Source: Apodospora peruviana (lineage: Eukaryota > Ascomycota > Sordariomycetes > Sordariales > Lasiosphaeriaceae). From it: DNA of 64,000 nucleotides. The notes below the pieces were generated by a model, which was given only the letters and a program-made list of their open reading frames with translations, ran no database searches and was not told the origin of the DNA. The position numbers were made by a program, and so were the translations under genes. Positions 34,992-46,145 of this stretch are shown here, piece after piece. The stretch is taken from NCBI GenBank assembly GCA_033439685.1, contig JAUEDM010000001.1:6262001-6326000 (forward strand). Direction: 5' to 3'. How positions within the stretch are numbered: position 1 is the first letter of the stretch; every line of letters starts with the position of its first letter.

Positions 34992-36188
34992 ATGCCGCCC
35001 CCTACGGCAACAGCGATTAAGCCAGTCCTGGTCCAGTGGATCCTCGACACCCGGACATGGTACCCAGAAGCCACTGAAACTCGTCAGTTGGAAACCCATG
35101 TATGTTTTATTCTGACGCAGAAAGTAAAGAACTTAGCTGGGTCGATGATGATGATAGTGGCGCGACGGAGCATGAATACTCTCTCTCACACCCCCCCCCC
35201 CCCCCCCCCCCCAACACGCCCACATAACACAGACACGGAACAAGAGAATATGAACTGACTATCTGAGACTTGACCAAACCTCAAAAAGGCCTCCCGCGCC
35301 CTCGCACTCCTCACAGACCCCGAGCGCCGCGGCGTGCTGAAGTACTTCCACGTCCGCGACGCCAAGATGGCGCTGGCCTCGGCCTTACTCAAGCACCTGG
35401 TCGTTTCCAAGCTGGCACCCGTACCCTGGCGATCGTCCATCATCACGCGCGACGAGCGGACCAAGCCCGTCTTCCGCGACCCGGCTACGGGGTACAGCCC
35501 GGTCTCCTTCAACGTCAGCCATCAGGCCGGCATCGTCGCCCTCGTTGCCGTGGCCCACTACCCCCGCCCCTATGGAGCCGCAGAGGTCGGCGTCGACGTC
35601 GTATGCACGTCGGAGCGCCGCGACCGCGACCTGCGCATCCTCCGCGACGAATCCGAAGGTTGGGAGAGCTTCGTCGACATGCACGCTGACGTCTTCGCGC
35701 CCGCCGAGACCGCCTACCTCAAGTACCAGGTGCTCGCCGCCATCCCGGGCTTGATCCCACCCAAGGCCACCCTCGACCAGATCGCCGACGGGAAACTGCG
35801 CGCCTTCTACGCGCTCTGGGCCCTGCGTGAGGCCTACGTCAAGCTGACCGGCGAGGCACTGCTGGCTGACTGGCTGCGCGAGTTGGAGTTCAGGTCGTTC
35901 CGACCGCCAAGGTCGACGGCGGCCTGGGACGTGCCTCCAGATGGCGAGAACTTTTCAGGTGACGAAGATGAGGCGCGTGCGCAGGTGATTAGGAAGGTAG
36001 ATATATACTTCCATGGCGAGAAGCTCGACGACGTGAATATCTGCCTGCGGTCGATGGGCCCCGACTACATGATCTGCACCGTAGTGAGGACGCCAGATAG
36101 AAAAGAGGACGCACTCGGGTGGAAGCTGGGACCGTACGAGATCCTCGACCTGGACGAGGTGCTCGACTTTGCCGAGTCACAGGTTTGA
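34992..36188 (+). CDS. 4'-phosphopantetheinyl transferase (NpgA/Lys5 type)
   Basis: Exons 34992-35099 and 35289-36188 (intron 35100-35288) encode about 335 residues. The enzyme moves the phosphopantetheine arm of CoA onto a conserved serine of carrier proteins. In ascomycetes one such Sfp-type enzyme activates polyketide and peptide synthetases and the lysine-pathway aminoadipate reductase. Motifs: PVSFNVSHQAG (CoA-binding), VGVDVV (magnesium Asp) and FYALWALREAYVKLTGE, a WxxREAxxK form of the W-x-x-K-E-A motif. The first exon encodes an N-terminal strand (VLVQWILDTRTWY) typical of the fungal group. The intron carries an uninterrupted run of 22 cytosines. Confidence 0.92.
35191..35212 (+). 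repeat. 22-base poly-C tract inside an intron
   Basis: An uninterrupted run of 22 C lies in the phosphopantetheinyl transferase intron, 76 bases before the acceptor AG. Its length may be subject to sequencing or assembly error and to slippage. Confidence 0.85.
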
Positions 36189-37010
36189 AAGGATCCGGAT
36201 TATGATGAGGATGATGACGACATGATATACCATGTTATCTTTGTATGCCGGCGAAACGTTTTCCGGTTGGACATAGTCGGCCAGTCCATTGGCTGCCTAC
36301 ACAGGTACTTATTAGCCATAGTATACCTGCTTGCTCGATATCTATCCAACTCATGGAAAGATCAGCAAGAATATTTCAACTTGATATGGAGGATGATCTG
36401 TTTCACACCAATAATTCCCTAGAAATACGGTCAGGGATAATGGGCGAGAACAATTTATAGTTCAAATACAACGCAAGCTGGCTACCATTTTGCCGAAAAG
36501 GGGTCATCAGTCCTGGACTAGGTACAAGTACCCATGGCTAGACCCGTCAACACGTAGATTTGGGATAAATGATTTCATATTTGCGCTAACCAACTACACA
36601 TATTCTCACGTCTACTTGTATATATGTTTTTGCCTCAATTTCTATGTTGCTTCGCCCTCCTTCGTCCTATCCACCACCACTGAACCGCTCGGCCCTCCCT
36701 TACCACTCACCATTTACCACCATAGCTCATCATCCAGACTTCTACCCCGTCACTTCAACACCACCCACCACTATATGCGGTTCTTGTGGTCCTTAGACCT
36801 GCCAACGGCGAGCTCTCGCCCTCATGATGGCGGACTGTAAATATGGTCAGCATGCGGGTGCATATGTGGAAGCGCATGGAAGTGATGATGCAGTAGCGGC
36901 GGTGGAGGAGGAGGAGGAGGAAGAGAATAGAGTGGGTGGTGGTAGTACTCCTCTGGCTGGTAGTTCATGACATTAGGAAACATCCCAAATCCTGCAGCAG
37001 CCGACGGCTC
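36189..37010. other. Convergent intergenic region
   Basis: Shared 3' region of the phosphopantetheinyl transferase and cryptochrome genes. A purine-rich GGA tract lies near 36900-36930. No gene supported. Confidence 0.5.
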
Positions 37011-39290
37011 CTAAGCGTCGGGCTGAAGCCGGGGTGGTTGTTCCCAGTGTCCACGCCCTTGACCAGCATGCGGAAGAGCATATCGCCCCCCTCGACCTCT
37101 ACCCAGTCCTGCTGCTCCTCTGTCACTTCCACTCCCGCTGCCATGGTGGTATCCTCGTGACTGACTGCGATCGTTCCCATGGTAGTATCCCCGTGGCTGA
37201 GCGCGATCACTGCCCTGGTGGAATCCCCGTGGCTGAGCGCGATAACCTCCTCGTCCACCGCGGTAGCCGCTGCCTCGGAACGCTTCACTGCCACCCCTAT
37301 TTCCGGGAACCTGCTGACCCGCCGGCTTTTCACTGCCATCGCCAGATGCCGCTTGTCCGCTGCTGCCAGCCTGCGTCTGGTTCTGGGGCTTACCATCGTC
37401 GATGCCGTCACCATGCTGTCCTTCACTGCTAATGGGGCTGTCAGGATCAGTCCCCCCAGAACGACCACCGCGTGCCTGCTGCGCTTTTCGACGAAAGAAC
37501 GCGCGTTTATTAGGCTTGGAGGGCTTGCCCTCGACAGTAAATTCGATCCGCTTGACCGGATCTGTGACCATGATATTTCCTTCGAGGCCAGCTGCCTTGA
37601 CGTCCTCGGCTGAGGCTGTACAAGCTTGAAACACATTTTCCAGCTTTTCCAATTTGCTGACCTCGGGAACCCAGGATCTAACATAGTCTCCACTCTTGTC
37701 ATAATCAAAGGCTTGCTTGACGGGGTTAAAGATGCGCAGTTCGCCGCGAGGGTCGTTTCCAACCCCCGACACGTACTGCCAGTTGGCCCAATTCGACGAG
37801 ACATCGTAGTCAACAAGAAGCATTTCATACCATTCCGCCCCATGTCGCCAGTCGATGCCCAGATGCTTAGCCAAGAAGCTAGCCACGTTCTGCCGCGCTC
37901 TGTTTGACGTGTAACCGGTGTGCAACAATTCTCTTTGCGATGCGTCGATAAGCCCCATTCCGGTCGTGCCCGCAGTGAACCTCGCTAGTACTTCAGCTAT
38001 GCGCTCAGGGCTGGGGTTTTGGTCTGCTGCCGCGAGCTCCTTGGTCGGGAATTTCCATTTGGGTTTATTCTCGCCCTCGTTGTACTGTGCATCGTCGGCT
38101 TTGAATCCCTTCAGGTGGAACAGCTTGGCACCGTATTTTTGATGGCAGAGCCGCATGTAATCTCGCCACAGGAGTTCAAAACGAATGGCTGCCGTCCCCT
38201 CATTCTCTCCCGCCCCGTACCCGTCGACATTTTTGAATGCGCTGTCGGTGCCGTTTTCGTAACCGAGCAGAGCATGATGAATCTGTCGGGAAGTCACGCA
38301 TCCCTGTGCCAAATAAGCAGACAACTTGGTGCTAAACTCGGTTCCAATAAGTCCGTTGCGAGTATCCTTGTAGTTCTTCATGCCTTCCGACTGGATCAGG
38401 TGCTTCAGTCGTTCGTACGCCGCAGTCTCGCCGCCTTTGAAGGGATGGGCTGACACCGCGCTTTTGGGGAACTGGGGAAGATTGGGTAAGAAGTTTTGAA
38501 CTGGCTGGAGCAAGACCTCCAGCAGTGCGTCCAAGCTATCGGGGATCGTGAACGGTGGGGCCTGGGCAGGAATGGCAGATATCTCGGGGAACGGGGGCAG
38601 GGTTCCTTTCTCCGGGGGTGGTAGCACCGCCCTTGGTTTCTCGCGGAGAGGCTCGGCAGACTTGCGGTATGTGGTGAAGACGTCAGGAAGCTCTTGATTG
38701 TTGGCGATACTTAGATCTCGACTATAATAATCAGGTTAGAACTGCTATATGCAAACGAATGAAGTTGCCCGAGCTACTTACTCGTCAATGAGATACTTTT
38801 CGTCCGTCCAGAGTTTGAAATCGATGCCTTCCTTCTCACAGATTGCACTCACGCTCTTCTCATCCCGGTTCTCCTCCACCCCTTCATGGCTGACCATCCA
38901 CACCGCACCGACCTTGTGATTCTGGGCCGTAAGGCCGTCGATAAGATCTCGGACAACATCTTTGAACATACCCACGCGAATTAGAAGTCCGCTGCCAAGG
39001 GCCTCCAGGGACTCCTTCACATTCCATACTGCCTCGCCCAAAAACCTTGCTCGATGCGGTCCGCATCGTAGGTAGCTCCCAACTGCGCTCCGGGCCTCAG
39101 GATATGGGCTCTTGGCGTCACCCAGGATGAAACCAGACACTTCAATCTGGTTAGGGGTGAGGATGTACAGTGGCAAGCAGTGTGTAAACCCATGGCTGGA
39201 CGAGCTACCGAGATGGTGCAAAATGGGATTGTCTCCGACCCGCAAGTCCCTGCGCAGAAGGTGGATAACAACACTGCTGGGCTGAGCCAT
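37011..39290 (-). CDS. Cryptochrome-DASH with C-terminal RGG-type repeat tail
   Basis: Exons 38782-39290 and 37011-38721 (intron 38722-38781) encode about 739 residues. The N-terminal alpha/beta photolyase domain begins VIHLLRRDLRVGDNPIL. The FAD domain carries NGLIGTEFSTKLSAYLAQGC, FELLWRDYM, TGYTSNRARQNVASFL and DYDVSSNWANWQYVSGVGNDPR, all characteristic of cry-DASH. Such proteins bind FAD and a folate antenna, repair UV lesions in single-stranded DNA, and in fungi modulate light responses. The last 170 residues (from about 570) are disordered and Gly/Arg/Gln-rich, with repeats of an unit like RAQPRGYYHGNDR, resembling RGG RNA-binding tails seen in some sordariomycete cry-DASH proteins. No additional intron is needed. 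Confidence 0.94.
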
Positions 39291-42200
39291 CTTTGAGGCC
39301 CGTTTGTTGTAACAGATAGACTGACACCGAGGCTCGATTTGGTGCGAAACTCGACAACGTCGTCTGATCTAAGCGGTTTGGATGGAAGAGCTGAGCAGGC
39401 CAGGATGAAAGCAGAGTCGTTTCCTGAAAGCAAAGAAGAAGCTAACCGAAAAGTCTGATTCCAATACTCCGCCAGTTCGTCGGATAGCTAGCTTTATTTT
39501 CCCTTGGTTCCGAGAGTAAACGTGTCATATAATGGCTAAAGAATGACAGTTGACGTCGACAAGTGGTGCTAGAGTTCGAACTAGCGTGGTTTAAATGTGC
39601 AAGGTGAGGCTAGAGGACCGGTTCCGCGGGAGGCAGCCTTGACGAGGTCTGGGTGTCTGGCGGTCGAGATGAGGCTATATTGAGGGATCCCAACACAGGA
39701 GAAGTGGGATGATCGTGCCTTCAAATACGTATTGGGGATTCTAGATGGTTTGCAGTGGTTTGCGAAGTTTGCCCTGGTCAGCCAGCCTCGAATTGAGCTA
39801 GCACTCACAGATGGCGAGGAGGTGAACGGGCAAGAGGACCCTTGACACGGTGATCAGGAAGCCGAACCCAGGGACCCTAGGAAAAATAAACAATATTGAG
39901 AAAAACGCTCAGTTGAGGGGAGAGGAAGGGGTGATGGGGATGATGTAGGTCTCTGATCCGAGGAGAAGACGAGACCACACGAGGCAGCCCCCCTTTGTCG
40001 GTTCCAGCTGCAGCGAGCCAATCCCAGCCGTCCGGGTCCTGGGCAGGAGGTTGAAATAGGAAGCGGGCCATAATGCGGCGTAATAGATGTAGCTTGGAGC
40101 TTGGAGCTTGGGTCTTTGGAGTTTCCAGGTTGGGAGCTCGGCAAGCTAAGGTCCACCCGCGGACCTGGTCACAGGTCAGCAGGCGCAGGGGGACGAGATC
40201 GATGTCCAACAGGGCGGCGCGAAAGGTGACGGAGTGCATCCGATCTCTCATGTCAGGAGGCCATTGGAGGACCGTTGGAGCGGCGGAGCTCGTTCCAGCT
40301 GTTCAAGGGTGTACAAAGTCTACAGGTAGGTAAGGACGGTACCATAAGTACCTTAGCTTTTACATCCACAAGATACGCCTGATAACCGATCTTGGCACCA
40401 TCTTGAGCGGCAGGCGCCTCCTCTCGGTACAGGGCATTGTTCTTTGTGATTCGATCTCCATGAATTCCGGCAGTTGTGGCGTTCAAGATGCAGAAGAAAA
40501 TCTCGATATCAAGGTCGATAAGTCAAGCTTGTGGTTTCCCTTTTCGGAGACTTAGCGCAAAAAACGTTTGTAGACTGGGGTCGACTGGGGGTACGTACCC
40601 AAGCGGTCGGGAATTTTTCGATGCCACGGAACTGCAGGTTCTGGAGAGATCGGACCAAAGAAATGTCTCGATTCAAGCAGGGATAAAGACTTGGCTGATC
40701 CCTCCGGAGCACGAGTGGCTTGACAGGTCTTGGGTTCTGCTTGTTGTGGGTTTTGCAAGGTCCAGCCACCGTGGCACTTGGCACTGGGTCGGATTGGAGA
40801 GCATCGGCTCTTTCCCGGCAGGCAAGACCGGACGTTTTCCAAAGAAACTGCGGCGCCACGAGCCCTGAGAGATTTTTCAGAGCTTCACTTTGATGGAAGG
40901 TGTCGTCGAGCAATCGAGCTTTGGCATTTCCCGTGCCGGCAGGATGAGGCCGGAGTGGAGCCCAACGATCCGGATGCTAAGCTCTCCGAAGCAACAAGGG
41001 CGGTCAGTGATGTCCAGCCCGTCTCGGTCTGGCCGTTGGCTGGCCGTTCCTGCTTTCGATCAGCACCGCTGGAACGGGGACTGGTCTAGAGCTCCCAGAG
41101 AAGCTTCATACCCTTCTCTGGGAGCTCTGCAGCATGCCATCTCCACCATCTCCGAATCATCGGTCGATCGGCTGGACCAGTAACAACATCAGCCAACCAG
41201 ACACGTGCTGCCGGGTGCACGATTTACACTGACCGGCAAGCCTCACTTCAGAAAGGCGGATCGATCCTTTTCCGAATGACGCAAACGGTCCAGACAACAT
41301 TATGTTTTGCTTTTGTTCTTGGTTATTCTTCCTCCTTTTTTGAATTTTCATCTGTTGCCTTATTTCTTTGCCTCGTGAACACCACCTCATCGGAAGATGC
41401 TTCTCTAAGAAGGAAATCGCCTGTCGATCGTCGCCGCCGGGGCTCCTTCCGGTACAATCAGGGCTGTCAAGGCTGGCAAATATTTTGTGAGGCTGAAGAG
41501 CAATTTACGCACCATTGAAACCTTTGGAACAACGTTGACAAGATTCCCTTGCGAGAGAATGTTTCTCCTTGAGATAACCTTCCAAGTTTCAAAGTCAACC
41601 CGCCAATCTCTCTCCATCTCACGTCCGAGTCGTATTTAGTGTTATACCGCAGCGTATCCATAACCTTTGGCCGTGGTAAGGAGGCCTGGTAACCAGGCAT
41701 GGAAGCTGCAGCGAAGCTTTACAGACCTTTTTCTGCAGTCTGTGGCTGCCATTCGCAAGACCCTTAATATCACTTTGGGGTACACGGCCAGCCCCTGGTA
41801 CGAGGGTAATGCCTGGAACACTACCTATGGTTGTTTTCTGGAATTCTAACGTGAGTTTCACAGAATTACCGGCCCATGAATTGTACGTATACCACTGGAC
41901 GAGCATGACCGATGAGCACACATGAGATGATGCGATCTGGATTGTCAGAGTCAGTCTACCCAATTTGTCGTCCTCTTCCTGTAGCGGGCCGCGTTCTTGG
42001 CTGGAATGCCACTGTCCGTCTGCTCCTTGGATCGATCGGACACAGAAGACCGGGTGGAAAACCAGGGGTCCTCTCGCCGATTTTCTGACACCGCAGCAAT
42101 CATTGACGTTGACTTCCAGGCATACCACGCGTTCAACTGACAGTGTCTCGGTTCGCCTGGACTAGGCGGTTATGGTGTTACATGGGGGGATACATGCCAA

Positions 42201-43711
42201 AGTCAACAGACACCCGGCGACCTGCCGAGCTTGGTATGACCAAGTCTAGGCCAGATGTCTGTTGTCTATACATGCATCTACACGACAACGGATACGGAAT
42301 ATTATGCACTCTTCGTGCCGGGATGCACTTACCATGCATGAGCGCTCGCGCTGAGCTGTATAGCGACCAGCTCCAGGACTTCACGTCGACACTATCTATG
42401 TATGCCTTCGATTGAGCGGTGGCAAGATTTGTCGTTCAACCTGTATCGTGCAGGAAACCCCGTTTCAAAGATCGTGGACGACTGCCAATAACCTCAGTCT
42501 TAGCAATGTACTTGCGAGCTCATTGGCAGTCCACCCTTACGTGTGCATCGATTTTGAGTTGGAGTTGATCAGTTGGAATTCGCGCTTCTCCACTACCGGT
42601 GCTGTAGTTTTGAGGATGGGTTTCTCGCTACACCCTTGATTCGCACTGACACAACAGTCCCTCACGATCGTTACTCCAAAACCCGTGGAAGCCGGCGCTT
42701 ATGGGCGACCGACTTTGTCCAGTCCAACATGGATACGGCCAAATGTCGGTGTAGGTGACTCGAAGGTCGACAAAGATGATTCGGCAACCTTCCTGGCGAT
42801 TGGCCAGTTAGACACGGCTGAAAAGCTCCGGAGAAGCACAAGACCACCGCTCTCTGTGTTCCGAGGAACCCAAGAACCTGCAACTTCAACAGAGATGCCG
42901 TCGTATCCCTGGTGCCGCGTGTCTTTTGAGACAAGAATTGCGCCATGCGCTGCAACTGTCTGCATATTTCACAAGACACAGATCCCCTATTTTTCTTTTC
43001 CATGGGCAAGTGCTCTGATCCGCATGTTCATCCTTTCAATTTTCGATCAGAGCTTTTTTTCCCCGCTGCAGCGCCCTGCATAAATGCCATCATATCGATT
43101 CAGACCCTTCACGCATTCCCCCAACTGTCCAGGTTGAAGACTGTCTGTCTTAACCTTAGAGGGGACGAGATACGATACCAGCATGTATATGTCTCTCCGT
43201 GGAAATTCCAGGAGGCTGGCCTTGGTGTTGTTGTATTCTACCATGGACTTTTTCTCAATGGTTGTCTGAAAGGGAGCAGGTCAAACAGGTACCCAGTTTC
43301 GGGACCAGGAATTGCCCGCGACCCCCTTTCGCTGGCTCTGAAGACGTACACAAACAACCTTCCTCCCTGCCTTTGGCCTCGAGGTTGGATAAATATCTCA
43401 CTCATATTTCTCACGATGTATACTCCTCCTTGAAGTCGCAACGATCGGAGAGTGCTGGTTGTCCGACATCTGTTCATGCTACATCGGAGGAGAAGCCCAG
43501 AGTATGGGTCAACTGGATGTGTTATGAACGAAGGGGAAAATGCTGGAAGCACATGTGTGGCATCTAGAGTCTATGACATAATGACATAACCTAATGCTAG
43601 CCTTGAGCCAAGAAGTAGCCGGTGTTGAAAAGCTACGGTATAACCCGCATCGCTTGGTTATCCACCCCATAACTTACTGCATTCCCTTCATACAATATGA
43701 ACTAGATACTC
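39291..43711. other. Gene-poor region, about 4.4 kb
   Basis: No gene can be supported. The longest frame (41619-42128, minus, 169 codons) has no motif. A short tandem CTTGGAG repeat occurs near 40090. A 16-bp perfect hairpin lies at 41088-41128, and a TACGGAATA motif at 42293-42301. The region adjoins a LINE fragment and may be old repeat-derived DNA. Confidence 0.5.
41088..41128. repeat. Perfect 16-bp inverted repeat (hairpin)
   Basis: AGAGCTCCCAGAGAAG at 41088-41103 is the exact reverse complement of 41113-41128, with a 9-base loop (CTTCATACC). There is no mismatch. It lies in a gene-poor region with no flanking gene within 2 kb. It could be a small mobile-element relic, an RNA hairpin or a protein-binding site. 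Confidence 0.9.
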
Positions 43712-44303
43712 TTGCCCTCAAACCAGAGTATTGCTAATACACTCAAGAGACACTCAGGCCTCAACAAGGCGAAAAGCTCACTACTGGTCCAGACTCGAAC
43801 TGGTGCTATCGGGCTCAGGGACTTCCTATCAAACGGGGTGTCCCAACGATTGTAACACCTTTTTGCGAGTGCGGTGGAGGCCGTAAAACTGTCGAACACC
43901 TAGTCATATGGTGTTTGGCTCCACCATTGACTCGAAGGTGGGAGAGAGCAGATATTCGGACTCGCCGGGATTTTTACTCTATCTTACAGGGCATTGATCC
44001 CCCAGCTGCACGGCTAACGAGAAGGATCCTGAGCTGGCTGATGGATGCGGGAAGATTAACAATGTATAATCTAGCAAGGAAGCTAGAACTGGAGTCGGCA
44101 GGTTGAAACCCCCTCCATCGAAGGCCAGGAGGTCTTCTTCTTTTGTATTTACAGGCTCAGTCACTGATGTGTTTTCTCAATTGTTGGTACCGGTTTTTCA
44201 CCCGACCCGTAAGGGCACGGTTTTCCTGTACAGTAAATAGTTTGAAGGTCCGACACGCCCAAGGGCACAGCGGGGTATGAATAATAATAATAATAATAAT
44301 AAT
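43712..44303 (+). mobile_element. Degraded 3' end of a LINE (non-LTR) retrotransposon
   Basis: A frame from 43712 reads into LKRHSGLNKAKSSLLVQTRT and GAIGLRDFL, the conserved segment near the C-terminus of fungal LINE ORF2. It hits a stop at 43853-43855. The continuation lies in another frame and carries CECGGGRKTVEHLVIWC, the C-terminal cysteine motif of these elements, ending at the TGA at 44104-44106. About 175 bases of 3' UTR follow and end in (AAT)8 at 44280-44303, a typical LINE terminal simple repeat. Upstream reverse transcriptase sequence is absent, so this is a 5'-truncated, frameshifted copy that cannot move by itself. Confidence 0.8.
44280..44303 (+). repeat. (AAT)8 terminal simple repeat
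   Basis: Eight AAT units close the LINE fragment. This marks the likely 3' insertion boundary. Confidence 0.85.
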
Positions 44304-45101
44304 TCACCTTCACTACATAGACATGTTGATGTTGTTGATGCTGTTGATGCTGCTGCTCTAGTTACAGACAAAAGAGATGCCTGTGTGTGTGTGTATCGTA
44401 CCGCGCACCAATCTTGCCAGACCCCAAATGACTGTACGGACTATCCACATCCTCGCAGGATCAAGAAACTCTGCATACCACAGTAACTACATATTTACGA
44501 GAAGGTGGTTGCTGTCTATAAGCTAGTACGTACTATAGTCGACAAACACAACATGAGAAATGGCAGATATGTACAAGGCCACTAGCTTCCATCATAATGG
44601 GCTATCAGAATATGATCTATGTTCTGATACCAAAAGGCAGATAATAGTACATCGAGCCCCTTTCAAGATAGCATATTCCCTTGTACTACAGTCTGTGGTC
44701 CCCCACGAGAACGTAATACCACAATTTCTTGAGACCACAGAGTCGTAGCCAGTTATCGATAGTAAACCCGTGGTATGGAGTGGGAGAAAGGATGTTGCAT
44801 GCAATCTGCCTGACGGAGACCTCGTTAGGCGGATTGTCTGCTACTTAACTTTGGAGTATCCTATCTCACAAGTAAAACTACAGGAGTAAAGCTAGCTGGC
44901 TTCTCACGAAAAATGACCAAGGCAAAGAATTCCGAGATGATAATGGGTATGCCTTAACGCCAATGATGCTATGCTTTCTATGCCACCAAGCCTGCCCCTC
45001 TCTACGACATATTATCACAGACAACTTGTCAAAATTACTCCCGGACAGAGCTACGAAGCCTGCCGAGCTACTATCTTTTATCTCACAACAGCAACGCCAT
45101 C
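44304..45101. other. Intergenic region between LINE tail and thioesterase
   Basis: It starts with imperfect GTTGATGCT repeats (near 44329-44357). No gene supported. Confidence 0.45.
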
Positions 45102-46145
45102 TCAAAACCGAGCATTCTCGTCCCTGCCAGTCCCTCCCCACTGCGCCTCCCCGCTCTTGCCCTTCTTCTTCCCTTCGCCCCCAACAAACAGCGCCTCCGC
45201 AACCACCGTCACCTTACCCGTCGCAGCATCCTCGATCGTCGCATCGACAAACACCTTGTAGTGACCCTTGCCCCTTTCGCTCTCGGGCAGCTGCTCCTCA
45301 TCCCTCGGCCTTGCCGTCACAACGTAGAACCCGTTCGCCAGCGTCGCCCGTACATACTTGAGCTCGAGCTTGGCCGTCATGCCCGACATTCCGCCCCAGT
45401 GCTTGAAGGCCGCGCGGCCGCAGCTCTCGTCCAGAATGGTGGCTAGTAGCCCGCCATGGACAACGCCCGGCCAGCCGACAGTGGCGCCGCCGAAGAACAC
45501 CACGCTGACCAGCTCGCCGGTCGACTTGTTATGGAAAACCCGCTGGAAGCCGCCGACGCCCCGCGAGCCGGCCAGCGTGCCGGCCATGATGTGCTGCGCT
45601 TTGTGGTCAGGCGAGAGCGTGTTGTACGCCTCCCACGACTCCCAGGCGGGATCGGCGGCCAGCTGCTTGACGACAGGGAGCTTCGCGGCCTGCTCGTGGA
45701 GCAGCTCGATCGTGTAGCCGTCCTGTTGCGTGCCAGGCTCGGGTGGTGGAGGAGGAGAGACGAGTAGTCGGAGGGAGGAGCCGCCCACTGTGCCTAGTAA
45801 GATAAACGCCGCGGCGATGACCCATCGCCTGCCACTAGACAGTCTGGCCTTATTCTTCGGCGGCGGTAGTGTGGGGTCTGTAGGTATTGCCAGGGCTTCC
45901 GTGGCGGCGACAGTGGCTGAGATTTGTGGTTCTTCGAGTCTCGGGTCTTGCGACGGCGGTGGTGGTGGTGGAGGAGTCGTCGCAAATGTGCTGCGGAGGC
46001 TGCAATGCGTGACGGCATAAAGTGGTGCTCTCAACGCTCGAGTTCGAGTCTGACTTTGCGCGGCCCGGAAGAGGGGATCATGTTGCGCAGGCCTCTGAAG
46101 CTTTGCCAGCCTCAACAGCGGCTGGTATCGTATCCTAAGAATCAT
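45102..46145 (-). CDS. Hotdog-fold thioesterase, probably mitochondrial and membrane-anchored
   Basis: Single exon; 347 residues from the ATG at 46145. That start (MILRIRYQPLLRLAKLQRP) gives an Arg-rich mitochondrial targeting sequence; an in-frame ATG 53 codons upstream exists but its leader is not targeting-like. A poly-Pro stretch (59-64) and one membrane helix (about 107-129) follow. The C-terminal hotdog domain has the PGVVHGGLLATILDE motif (HGG about 230-232, Asp239-Glu240), as in THEM4-type acyl-CoA thioesterases and fungal Fmp10-like proteins. It would hydrolyse an acyl-CoA in or facing mitochondria. The substrate cannot be inferred. The C-terminus is basic and Gly-rich. Confidence 0.85.
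   Translation of the reverse strand: MILRIRYQPLLRLAKLQRPAQHDPLFRAAQSQTRTRALRAPLYAVTHCSLRSTFATTPPPPPPPSQDPRLEEPQISATVAATEALAIPTDPTLPPPKNKARLSSGRRWVIAAAFILLGTVGGSSLRLLVSPPPPPEPGTQQDGYTIELLHEQAAKLPVVKQLAADPAWESWEAYNTLSPDHKAQHIMAGTLAGSRGVGGFQRVFHNKSTGELVSVVFFGGATVGWPGVVHGGLLATILDESCGRAAFKHWGGMSGMTAKLELKYVRATLANGFYVVTARPRDEEQLPESERGKGHYKVFVDATIEDAATGKVTVVAEALFVGGEGKKKGKSGEAQWGGTGRDENARF

Noticed and set aside
36490..36840. 116-codon plus-strand frame between convergent genes
   Set aside because: Low-complexity, no motif; it lies in the shared 3' region.
41619..42128. 169-codon minus-strand frame in the gene-poor region
   Set aside because: No motif, signal peptide or supporting neighbouring exon could be found.
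46030..46060. GAGTTCGAGTC sequence resembling a tRNA T-loop
   Set aside because: It lies within the thioesterase coding sequence and has no cloverleaf partners.
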